A stretch of 20,827 nucleotides of DNA, from positions 1 to 20,827 of the forward strand of contig JANNZY010000142.1 of assembly GCA_031410915.1 (NCBI GenBank), given 5' to 3'. This document shows, piece after piece, positions 8,503 to 15,549 of this stretch; position 1 is the first letter of the stretch; each line of letters opens with the position of its first letter. The DNA is from WLMZ01 sp031410915. Its GTDB lineage: Bacteria > Actinomycetota > Acidimicrobiia > Acidimicrobiales > Ilumatobacteraceae. The notes beneath the pieces were generated by a model. It saw nothing but the letters and a program-made list of their open reading frames with translations. It did no database searches and had not been told where the DNA came from. The position numbers and the translations under genes were made by a program.

Positions 8503-10137
8503 ATGACCACCGTTGACACGGACCGCGACGATCTGCACTCGCTCGGGTACGCGCAAGAACTGAAACGCGGGCTCGGAGGCTTCAGCAACTTCGCGATCAG
8601 CTTCTCGATCATCTCGATTCTGGCCGGCGGCATGACCAGCTACTGGCTCGGCATGGTCACAGGCGGGCCACGAGTGATCATGGTCGGCTGGATTGTCGTC
8701 GGCTTCTTCGCGTTGCTCGTCGGCATGGCGATGGGCGAGATCTGCTCGGCATACCCGACGGCTGGAGGCCTGTACTACTGGTCGGCCAAGATGGCCCGTC
8801 GCAACGGGCCGAAGTGGGCCTGGTTCACGGGTTGGTTCAACCTGCTCGGCCAGATCGGTGTCATCGCCAGCGTCGACTACGCGCTCGCGATCTTCATCGG
8901 CTACTTCGTCCGCATGTTCGACGACAGCTTCAAGCTGACGGCCTGGACGATCTTCGCGATCTACCTCGGTGTACTCGCCGCGCACGGCCTGCTCAACACG
9001 TTCGGCGTCAAGCTGGTCAAGATCCTGGGCGACGTCAGCGTCTGGTGGCACGTCGTCGGCGTGGCCATCATCGTCGGTGTCTTGCTGTTCACCAGCAAGC
9101 CCGGCCAGCGCGGCCTCGGTCACCTCTTCGACGAAGCACCGCCCGGGCTCACCGGTTGGACGGGCGGCACCTTCGTGACGATCTACCTGTTCGCACTGGG
9201 CCTGCTCCTCGCGCAGTACACGATCACCGGATTCGATGCATCGGCACATGTCAGCGAAGAGACGGTCGGAGCGCGCACAGAAGCACCGAAGGCGATCGTG
9301 CGTGCGATCTACGTGTCGGCGATCGCAGGATTCTTCTTGAACCTGGCGATGAACAAGGTGCTCCCGAAGGATCCGGATGCCTACGCCGGCATCGCCTTCG
9401 GCGGCGGCAACGACACGTTCCTCGTCAACGCCGCCCCGCGACTGCTGTCCTCGGCCGTCGGCGATGTGACGGCCAAGTTCCTGGTGCTGATCTGCATCGT
9501 CGCCCAGTTCTTCTGCGGCATGGCCTCGGTCACCGCGAACAGCCGGATGATCTACGCGTTCAGCCGTGACGGTGCCCTGCCCGGCTCGAAGCTGTGGCAC
9601 AAGATCAACCCGAAGACGCGCACACCGACGAACTCGATCTGGCTCGGCGTCGTGCTCTCGGCGATCGTTGGTGCGCTGTCGCTGTACCAGAAGGGCGGTT
9701 ACTCGACCGCGTTCTTCGCGATGACCGGAATCTGCGTGATCGGCCTCTACCTGGCCTACGCGATCCCGATCTATCTCCGCCTGACCAACCCCGACTTCCA
9801 GCCCGGACCGTGGAACCTGAAGGGTCGGCACAAGTTGGTCGGGTGGGCCTCGCTGATCTGGATCGGCTTCATCACGATCCTGTTCTTCGCACCGCTGTTC
9901 TGGCCGTTCTGGCCGATCTGGGGCGACGACAACGCGATCCTGAACGCTGACGGCACCGAGTCGGGCTTCTTCAAGCAGAACAACTTCAACTTCACGGGTC
10001 CGCTGATCGTGCTTGCGTTCATCGTGATCGGCCTCTACTGGACCCTCAGCGGACGCAAGTGGTTCACCGGTCCGAAGGTGATGGGCACCAAAGAAGAGCT
10101 GCTCGCCATCGAGCGCGAGCTCGAATCCCTCGCCTGA
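8503..10137 (+). CDS. APC-superfamily amino acid/amine permease
   Basis: This is a cytoplasmic-membrane secondary transporter of 544 residues with about 12 hydrophobic segments. The N-terminus LHSLGYAQELKRGLGGFSNF, followed by AISFSIISI, and then GEICSAYPTAGGLYYW (about 79-93) mark the amino acid/choline transporter branch of the APC superfamily (GABA permease and choline permease relatives). The fragment TGFDASAHVSEET is another strong signature of this branch. The ATG at 8503 is preceded by GGGGAGG eight bases upstream, which is why I prefer it to the in-frame ATG at 8443. A polar insert near the end (GDDNAILNADGTESG) separates late helices. The substrate cannot be read from sequence. Neighbouring amide hydrolases and an N-methyl-amine-type dehydrogenase suggest an amino acid, GABA or quaternary amine. 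Confidence 0.9.
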   Translation: MTTVDTDRDDLHSLGYAQELKRGLGGFSNFAISFSIISILAGGMTSYWLGMVTGGPRVIMVGWIVVGFFALLVGMAMGEICSAYPTAGGLYYWSAKMARRNGPKWAWFTGWFNLLGQIGVIASVDYALAIFIGYFVRMFDDSFKLTAWTIFAIYLGVLAAHGLLNTFGVKLVKILGDVSVWWHVVGVAIIVGVLLFTSKPGQRGLGHLFDEAPPGLTGWTGGTFVTIYLFALGLLLAQYTITGFDASAHVSEETVGARTEAPKAIVRAIYVSAIAGFFLNLAMNKVLPKDPDAYAGIAFGGGNDTFLVNAAPRLLSSAVGDVTAKFLVLICIVAQFFCGMASVTANSRMIYAFSRDGALPGSKLWHKINPKTRTPTNSIWLGVVLSAIVGALSLYQKGGYSTAFFAMTGICVIGLYLAYAIPIYLRLTNPDFQPGPWNLKGRHKLVGWASLIWIGFITILFFAPLFWPFWPIWGDDNAILNADGTESGFFKQNNFNFTGPLIVLAFIVIGLYWTLSGRKWFTGPKVMGTKEELLAIERELESLA

Positions 10138-10159
10138 CGCCACACCCCAGGAAAATCTC

Positions 10160-10500
10160 CCCCACGCGCGCGTCGAACGTGAGGTCGGCGTCACGGCTTG
10201 GACGCGCGTGTGTGGAGCGTGTGGCGGGTCACGATTGGCCCGCGCGTGTGTGGTGTGTGGTTCGCCGTCACGTCCTGCCCACGCGCGTGCAAAACGTGCG
10301 CCTGGCGTCACGCCCCGCGCACGCGTGCGCGGAACGCGCGGCCGGGGTGACATCTCGCCCGCGCGTGTGTGGTGTGGTTCGCCGTCACGCCCTGCCCGCG
10401 CGCGTGCGAAACGTGCGCCTGGCGTCACGCCCCGCGCACGCGTGTGCGGAAGGTACGGCTGGGGTCACGACTGGCACGCGCGTGCGCGGATTGTGCGGGC
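10160..10500. repeat. Imperfect ~40-bp tandem repeat array with palindromic cores
   Basis: The 378-base gap between convergent genes (10138-10515) holds no credible gene but about nine degenerate units of 37-40 bases. Each begins with an alternating CG core such as CACGCGCGTG and contains GTCACG near its middle. GTCACG starts at 10190, 10228, 10267, 10307, 10384, 10424 and 10464, with a variant GTGACA at 10347, giving spacings of 38, 39, 40, 40, 37, 40 and 40. A perfect 18-base palindrome, CCGCGCACGCGTGCGCGG, lies at 10315-10332, and GCACGCGCGTGC (12-base palindrome) lies near 10474-10485. Within units, CGTGCGCCTGGCGTCACG can fold as a hairpin. Three units (10241-10360) recur as the next three (10361-10475). 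Function is unknown; bidirectional termination or protein binding are possibilities. Confidence 0.85.
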
Positions 10501-10515
10501 ACCGGCGACCGGCGG

Positions 10516-12936
10516 TCAGGGGCGGAGGCGGGTGCCGGTGGGGTCGTAGAGCGGGTCGGCTCTCACCTCGGCGGCGACGACGTCGCCGAAGACCTCGACG
10601 GCCAACGACGTGCCAGGGGCGGCGTGCTCGGCCGGCAGCCAGGCGTAGGCGATGGACACGCCGAGCGAATAGCCGAGACCGCCGCTGGAAACACGCCCGA
10701 CGACTTCGCCGGTTGGCAGCGACACCGGCTCGTTGCCGAGCGCAACCGACAGCGGGTCGCCGAGCACGAGGCAGCAGAGCCGCTGCGCGCCGCCGGCGGC
10801 TGCCGGGAGTGCGCCACGGCCGAGGTACGTCTTGTCGGTGCGGACTGCGAAGCCGAGTCCGGCCGAGTACGGGTCGGTCTCGCTCGTGATGTCGCTGCCC
10901 CAGGCGCGATAGCCCTTCTCGAGACGCATCGAGTCGATGGCCCGGTAGCCGCCGGGCACGAGCCCGTGGTCGATGCCCGCGGCAACGAGCGTGTCCCACA
11001 GGCGCACGGCGAACTCGCTACTCGGGTACAACTCCCAGCCGTGCTCGCCGACGTAGGTGACGCGCAGCGCCCAGCACGGCACGTCGCCGACGGTGACGAA
11101 GCGGGCCTGCATGTAGCCGAACGAGAGGTCGTCGTCGCACACCGTGCTCAGGATCGCGCCAGCGCGAGGACCCCACAGGCCGAAGCACGCCATCGAGCCG
11201 GTCACGTCGCGTACAGCCACATCGCGAGGCGCGTGAGCCGCGATCCAGGACAGGTCGTGGCGGCCGAACGCGGTGCCCGTGACGATCATGAACCGGTCCT
11301 CGGCCAGCCGGGTGACGGTGAAATCGCACTCGATGCCGCCCTTGGTGTTCAGCATCTGGGTGTACGTGATCGATCCCGGCTTCTTGGCGACACGGTTGGC
11401 GCACATCGACTCCAGGAAGTCGCCGGCGCCGGCGCCGGCGACTTCGATCTTGGCGAACGACGACTCGTCGAACAGGCCGGCCGTCGTGCGCGTCGCGAGA
11501 TGCTCGGTCACGATCGCGGTCGACCAGTGCTCACCCGCCCAACCGCGCGGCCGCAGCCCCTCGTGCGCCGGGTTCTCGTTGGAGGTGTACCAGTTGACGC
11601 GCTCCCAGCCGCTCTTCTCACCGAACACTGCGTCGAGTGCCGCATGGCGGGCGTAGGCGGGCGGCACCCGCAGCGGCCGTCCGGCCTGACGCTCGTGGTT
11701 CGGGTACACGATGTCGTAGTAGGTGCTGTACACCTCATAGGTGCGCGTCAGGCCGAACGCGCGCGAGCGGTACTGGTTGCCGAAGCGGCGGATGTCCATC
11801 TTCCACAGATCCATCGGTGGCTCGCCGCCGACGATCCATTCGGCGATGACCTTGCCGTTGCCGCCCGCACCGGCGATGCCGTGCGCGCAGAACCCGGCGG
11901 CGACGAAGTAGCCACCGACCTCGCTCTCGCCGAGGATGAACTCGCCGTCGGGAGTGAACGCCTCCGGCCCGTTGATCAACTGGTGCACGTCGGCGTCGGC
12001 CATGCACGGCACCAGCGTCTGTGCCGATTCGGTCAGCGGCAAGAAGCGATCCCAGTCCGGTGTCAACAACGTGTTGTTGAACGTCGGCGGGATGTGACCG
12101 TCGAGGCACCACGGGTCGGGATCGCGCTCGTAGCCGCCCATGATCATCCCGCCGACCTCCTCACGGAAGTAGACGAGCCGATCCGGGTCGCGCATCGTCG
12201 GCAGATCCGACGGAATCGTCACCTTCGGTCGTGTGATCGCGTACTGGTGCGCCATCGGTACGAGCGGCACGTTGACGCCCACCATCTGGCCGAGCTCCCA
12301 TGCGTACATGCCGCCGGCGTTGACGACGACGTCGCACTTGATGCGGCCTTTGTCGGTCTCGACATGCGTGACCCGCTTGCGTCCACCGACTTCTTCGGTG
12401 CCGATCGACAGGACGCGAGTCATCGTCGCCATCTCTGCGCCCCGCGACCGCGCCCCGGCGGCGAGCGCCATCGTCAGGTCGCTCGGGTTGAGCCAACCGT
12501 CGGTCGGCAGCCACACCGCGCCGAGCACGTCGGTCGGATCGAACAAACCGTGGAAGCGCTCCAGCGCCTCAGTCGTGCTGATCAGATCGAGTGGCAGTCC
12601 GAACGTCTTGGCCCAACCGGCCTGGCGGCGAAGTTCCTCCAAGCGCGCCGGTGTCGAGGCCAAGCGAAGTGAGCCGACCTCGTGCCAGCCGACGTCGTGG
12701 CCGGTCTCGGCCGACAGCTGGCGGTACAGCTCGGCCCCGTACATCATCATCTTCGTCAGCGTCACACTGCTGCGCAGCTGCCCGACCAAGCCGGCGGAGT
12801 GGAACGTGGAACCACTCGTCAGCTGGTCGCGCTCGACGAGCACGATGTCGGTCCAGCCGAGTTGGGTGAGGTGGTAGGCGATGCTCGTCCCAGCGACGCC
12901 TCCACCGATGACGACAGCGCGCGCGTGATCTCTCAT
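10516..12936 (-). CDS. FAD-dependent oxidoreductase/GcvT fusion (dimethylglycine/sarcosine dehydrogenase family)
   Basis: This 806-residue flavoenzyme has the architecture of dimethylglycine and sarcosine dehydrogenases, which oxidise N-methyl groups and pass the one-carbon unit to tetrahydrofolate. The N-terminal Rossmann motif is VVIGGGVAGTSIAYHL (8-23). His46 in SGSTFHSAGLVGQ aligns with the histidine that binds FAD covalently in the family. A central linker domain lies near 390-445, and a GcvT-like folate domain runs from about 450 to the end, with LNTKGGIECDFTVTRL (530-545), GLWGPRAGA and YVGEHGWELYPSSEF. The ATG at 12936 follows GGAGGG with a six-base spacer. It is the second gene after a choline-kinase-like gene, 28 bases upstream, probably in one operon. 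The exact N-methyl substrate is uncertain. Confidence 0.92.
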   Translation of the reverse strand: MRDHARAVVIGGGVAGTSIAYHLTQLGWTDIVLVERDQLTSGSTFHSAGLVGQLRSSVTLTKMMMYGAELYRQLSAETGHDVGWHEVGSLRLASTPARLEELRRQAGWAKTFGLPLDLISTTEALERFHGLFDPTDVLGAVWLPTDGWLNPSDLTMALAAGARSRGAEMATMTRVLSIGTEEVGGRKRVTHVETDKGRIKCDVVVNAGGMYAWELGQMVGVNVPLVPMAHQYAITRPKVTIPSDLPTMRDPDRLVYFREEVGGMIMGGYERDPDPWCLDGHIPPTFNNTLLTPDWDRFLPLTESAQTLVPCMADADVHQLINGPEAFTPDGEFILGESEVGGYFVAAGFCAHGIAGAGGNGKVIAEWIVGGEPPMDLWKMDIRRFGNQYRSRAFGLTRTYEVYSTYYDIVYPNHERQAGRPLRVPPAYARHAALDAVFGEKSGWERVNWYTSNENPAHEGLRPRGWAGEHWSTAIVTEHLATRTTAGLFDESSFAKIEVAGAGAGDFLESMCANRVAKKPGSITYTQMLNTKGGIECDFTVTRLAEDRFMIVTGTAFGRHDLSWIAAHAPRDVAVRDVTGSMACFGLWGPRAGAILSTVCDDDLSFGYMQARFVTVGDVPCWALRVTYVGEHGWELYPSSEFAVRLWDTLVAAGIDHGLVPGGYRAIDSMRLEKGYRAWGSDITSETDPYSAGLGFAVRTDKTYLGRGALPAAAGGAQRLCCLVLGDPLSVALGNEPVSLPTGEVVGRVSSGGLGYSLGVSIAYAWLPAEHAAPGTSLAVEVFGDVVAAEVRADPLYDPTGTRLRP

Positions 12937-12964
12937 GATCGTCCCTCCAGCACGGATTCCGAAG

Positions 12965-13900
12965 CTACCGCGGCAGCGGCGCTCGCCTCGCGTCCGCCAG
13001 CCATTGGCGGAACTGCGGTTGCGCGGCGAGGCGCTCGCAGTTGGACAATCGCTCGTTGGCGTAGGTCACGAAGTCGGTGTCCAGTGTGCTGATCGCCTGC
13101 TGAACCACTGCCCACATGCCCTCGCGGAACTCGCTCATCACCTTCATCAACTGCAGCCGAGCCCAGCCCGACGGCGTGACCTGACCGAAGTACAGCGTGA
13201 GCAACCGGCGGTCCGCGACGTCGTCGAGACCGCAGTTCACGCTGAGGTTGGCGAGGTCGAAGAAGACGTCGTTCATCCCCGCGTACTCGTAGTCCAGCAA
13301 CCAGACCCGGCCGTCGTCGAACAGCACGTTGCCGGGCAGCAGGTCGTTGTGGCACGGGACCGCGGCGAGCGGGGACGCGGCGAACGCGGCCTCGATGTGA
13401 CGACTCTGCTGGTGCAGCCGCTCGTAAGCCGCCGGCGGCATCGCGCCGTGGCTGCTGGCATCGCGAGCGTGCCACTCGACGATGCGATGGATCGGGAAGG
13501 CACCGTCGAGAGGGCCGCTGTCATGCAGCTCGCGCAGCAACGCGACCACCGAGTCGATCTGCTCGACGAACGCCACCGGCTCGAGGTGCTCGCCGGGCAC
13601 GAGCTGGGTGATCTGCGTGCCGACACCGGGCAGCTCGCCGAGCACCGGTGGGCCGATGCCGAGGGTTGCGGCCCGGCGCGACGCCTCGGCCTCGCAGCGG
13701 CGATCGATCCCGAGCAACTCCGTCCGCTCGCCGGGAATGCGCACCACGTACTCGTCGGCTCCGACGGTCACGACGTAGTTGCGATTCGTGATGCCGCCGG
13801 TGAGTGGCCGGATCGAGAGCGTTGCCCGAGTCCACGCCGGGACGCGTCGAACGATCGTCTCGATGTCCTCCCCGACGCTCACGCCGCAACCTTGGCACAC
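12965..13900 (-). CDS. Choline/ethanolamine kinase-like phosphotransferase (APH fold)
   Basis: This is a 311-residue small-molecule kinase of the aminoglycoside/choline phosphotransferase fold. The N-lobe motif PLTGGITNRNYVV (32-44) is typical of choline kinases. The catalytic loop is CHNDLLPGNVLF (183-194), with Asp186 as base and Asn191 as metal ligand, and the second metal motif is LLDYEYAGMNDVFFDLAN (201-218), which is closer to choline/ethanolamine kinases than to antibiotic-modifying enzymes. The start at GTG 13900 is tentative; a second GTG at 13882 would remove six residues. It is divergent from a phosphatase across 22 bases and upstream of a dimethylglycine-dehydrogenase-like gene. 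That link hints at choline-derived or other amino-alcohol substrates, not at resistance. Confidence 0.87.
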   Translation of the reverse strand: MCQGCGVSVGEDIETIVRRVPAWTRATLSIRPLTGGITNRNYVVTVGADEYVVRIPGERTELLGIDRRCEAEASRRAATLGIGPPVLGELPGVGTQITQLVPGEHLEPVAFVEQIDSVVALLRELHDSGPLDGAFPIHRIVEWHARDASSHGAMPPAAYERLHQQSRHIEAAFAASPLAAVPCHNDLLPGNVLFDDGRVWLLDYEYAGMNDVFFDLANLSVNCGLDDVADRRLLTLYFGQVTPSGWARLQLMKVMSEFREGMWAVVQQAISTLDTDFVTYANERLSNCERLAAQPQFRQWLADARRAPLPR

Positions 13901-13922
13901 TGCGGGCGTTACGTTGACGGGC
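13901..13922. promoter_or_regulatory. Compact divergent promoter between kinase and phosphatase
   Basis: The 22-base gap contains GCGTTACGTT (13906-13915). On the plus strand, TACGTT (13910-13915) lies seven bases before the GTG at 13923 and fits a TANNNT -10 box for a leaderless transcript. On the minus strand, the overlapping TAACGC (13911-13906) lies five bases before the GTG at 13900; it is a weaker match because the final T is replaced by C. The two boxes share the TA at 13910-13911, the same geometry as between the two amidotransferases at 7709-7731. No Shine-Dalgarno sequence is seen for the phosphatase. Confidence 0.45.
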
Positions 13923-14501
13923 GTGAAGTTGATCCTGGTGCGGCATGGCGCGACGGAGTGGAGCGTGAGTGGTCAGCACACGGGCCGCACCGACCTCCCG
14001 CTTCTGGAACTCGGTCGCACGCAGGCCACCGAGGTTGGTCTCCGTGTGCGCAACCTGGTGGGCGCCGACACACCGACAGTGTACTCCAGCCCGTTGCGCC
14101 GGGCGTTGGAGACCGCCGAGTTGATCCTCGGTCCGAACGACGGCGTCGTCGTCGATGAGCGGCTCCGCGAGTTCGACTACGGCGACTTCGAGGGGCTGAC
14201 GACGCCTCAAATCCACGAGACCCGTCCGGGATGGACGGTGTTCGACGGCTGTCCCGGCGGCGAGTCGCTGGCCGATGTCGAATCACGGGTGGACGCCTTC
14301 CTGGCCCACGTCCGGGGCAGCGGCGCCTCGACGGTGGTGCTGTTCGCCCATGGTCATCTCTTGCGCATCCTCGGCGCGCGTGCGATCGGCCAACCCGCAC
14401 GAGCTGCGATCCATCTCGGCCTGGACACTGCGTCGGTCTGCGTGGTCTGCGACCTGCGCGACGGACCGGCGATCACGCTCTGGAACGAGACGGCGCACTG
14501 A
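13923..14501 (+). CDS. Histidine phosphatase family protein (phosphoglycerate-mutase-like)
   Basis: This 192-residue protein of the branch-1 histidine phosphatase superfamily would dephosphorylate a small phospho-substrate in the cytoplasm; the specific substrate cannot be read. The catalytic RHG motif is in LILVRHGATEWSVSGQHTGR, with His8 as the phosphorylated residue. YSSPLRRALETAELI supplies the second conserved arginine. The segment LREFDYGDFEGLTTPQI is characteristic, and FAHGHLLRILG gives the second catalytic histidine (His143). I use GTG 13923, just ahead of the conserved first strand; an upstream in-frame ATG at 13779 lies within the divergent kinase gene. The stop is followed within five bases by the ATG of the arfB-like gene, so the two are probably cotranscribed. 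Confidence 0.9.
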   Translation: MKLILVRHGATEWSVSGQHTGRTDLPLLELGRTQATEVGLRVRNLVGADTPTVYSSPLRRALETAELILGPNDGVVVDERLREFDYGDFEGLTTPQIHETRPGWTVFDGCPGGESLADVESRVDAFLAHVRGSGASTVVLFAHGHLLRILGARAIGQPARAAIHLGLDTASVCVVCDLRDGPAITLWNETAH

Positions 14502-14505
14502 AGTG

Positions 14506-14922
14506 ATGGACGAGGACGATCCGGTCACACCGGCCGGCCGCCGGCTGGATCCGACCGCGTTCTCGTGGCGCTTCTCGCGCTCGTCGGGCGCGGGCGGCCA
14601 GCATGTCAACACCACCGACTCGAAGGCCGAGCTGACCGTCATGATCCCCGTCGCACTCGCCGCATCTGGCGAGGCGGTCACCACACGAGTCGTCGACACA
14701 CTGGGTCCGGTCGTTCGCATCTCAGCGTCCGAACACCGCTCGCAACTCCGCAACCGACAAGCGGCGCTGGACCGTCTCGGTGTGATGATCGACAACGCCG
14801 CTCGCGTCCAGCGCGCTCGCCGCGCGACCCGCCCGACGCGCGGCTCGGTCGACCGCCGCATCGCCGCCAAACGCCACCAATCCACGCGCAAGTCCGACCG
14901 TCGATGGCGCCCCGACGACTGA
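14506..14922 (+). CDS. arfB: Peptidyl-tRNA hydrolase ArfB/YaeJ-type ribosome rescue factor
   Basis: ArfB-type proteins enter stalled, codon-less ribosomes and hydrolyse the peptidyl-tRNA. The 138-residue product has the GGQ catalytic loop in SRSSGAGGQHVNTTDSKAEL (Gly30-Gly31-Gln32). It ends in a basic tail (RRIAAKRHQSTRKSDRRWR) of the kind that inserts into the empty mRNA channel. Its length is close to that of E. coli ArfB, and there is no stop-codon recognition domain, so it is not a standard release factor. The ATG at 14506 lies four bases after the phosphatase stop; an adjoining GTG at 14503 is an alternative. Its stop is nine bases from that of a convergent gene. Confidence 0.92.
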   Translation: MDEDDPVTPAGRRLDPTAFSWRFSRSSGAGGQHVNTTDSKAELTVMIPVALAASGEAVTTRVVDTLGPVVRISASEHRSQLRNRQAALDRLGVMIDNAARVQRARRATRPTRGSVDRRIAAKRHQSTRKSDRRWRPDD

Positions 14923-14931
14923 ACGAGCCGG

Positions 14932-15549
14932 CTATCGCTGGTCCGACGAACCGCTCAAGTCGACTCCCGATGTGACGAGAGGTGGGCGAACGGAGGCGTC
15001 CGTGATCGCCGGTGTCGGGCGCTTCGGTGCGCGACGGGTGACGCGTGCAATGAGTCCGAGAACGACCGCCGCGACGGCGAGGGCGACGGCGAGGACATAT
15101 GGGCGGTTGGCGCGGTCGGTACCGGCGAGTGCGCCGTGCACGGTGGCGAATCCGAACATCACGTAGGAGAAGATGTGGATCGTGTGCCACAGCCGCCGGG
15201 GCAGGTGGCGCATCACGAGCGACGTCGCCTGGATCGCGACCATCAGGTAGAACGCGAGCACCCCCCATGTCACCGCTGCGGACTTCCATTCGCTCGTGCC
15301 GGGCAACAGGATCTCGCGCCAGCCGAAGTGGACGTAGTTGTCGGCGACGAGCGCAACCAGGTGCATGCCGGTGGTGATGATCGTGAGCGCGCCGAACCAG
15401 CGATGCAGGTCGAGCATCCACGCTGGGCGAGCAGAGCGGAACGCCCGTGTCACCATCAGGATGCCCCAGACGCACGTCGCGCCCATCGTCATCCAGGCAA
15501 CGATGCCGCTGCCACGCGACAGGTACCACCAGATCTGCGGCGTCAGCAT
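14932..15549 (-). CDS. Ferric-reductase-like transmembrane cytochrome b protein
   Basis: This is a 205-residue integral membrane protein with about five hydrophobic helices (roughly 10-32, 50-70, 92-112, 124-142 and 150-170), matching the ferric reductase-like/MsrQ-YedZ haem-binding fold. Candidate haem-ligand histidines are His49 and His63 in LHRWFGALTIITTGMHLVAL, and His122, His125 and His138 in LWHTIHIFSYVMFGFATVHG. It begins MLTPQIWWYLSRGSG and has a polar, Ser/Thr-rich C-terminus. I start it at the ATG at 15549, which overlaps the apbE stop as ATGCTGA; the frame allows ATGs at 15564 or 15576. As the third gene of a flavin/haem operon it probably moves electrons across the membrane. No NAD- or FAD-binding reductase domain is fused to it. 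Confidence 0.85.
   Translation of the reverse strand: MLTPQIWWYLSRGSGIVAWMTMGATCVWGILMVTRAFRSARPAWMLDLHRWFGALTIITTGMHLVALVADNYVHFGWREILLPGTSEWKSAAVTWGVLAFYLMVAIQATSLVMRHLPRRLWHTIHIFSYVMFGFATVHGALAGTDRANRPYVLAVALAVAAVVLGLIARVTRRAPKRPTPAITDASVRPPLVTSGVDLSGSSDQR

Noticed and set aside
8446..10428. A long minus-strand open frame (660 codons) opposite the permease and part of the repeat array
   Set aside because: It is the antisense of a well-supported permease gene and reads as Arg/Asp/His-rich sequence without domains; stop-free antisense frames are expected in GC-rich DNA.
10160..10500. Possible CRISPR array
   Set aside because: Units are contiguous and degenerate with no unique spacers of uniform length, and no cas genes are nearby.
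10208..10549. Possible small repeat-protein gene in the array
   Set aside because: Open frames exist on both strands because stops are rare in this GC-rich repeat; the ~40-base unit length is not a multiple of three and spacing varies, so a protein repeat would shift frame. No ribosome binding site is evident.
10369..12672. A 767-codon plus-strand frame opposite the FAD oxidoreductase
   Set aside because: It is low-complexity Arg/Ala/Val-rich, starts inside the tandem repeats and lies opposite a gene with clear FAD and GcvT motifs.
12965..13900. Aminoglycoside resistance phosphotransferase
   Set aside because: The DYEYAGMND metal motif and the neighbouring dimethylglycine-dehydrogenase-like gene fit choline/ethanolamine-type kinases better than antibiotic kinases.
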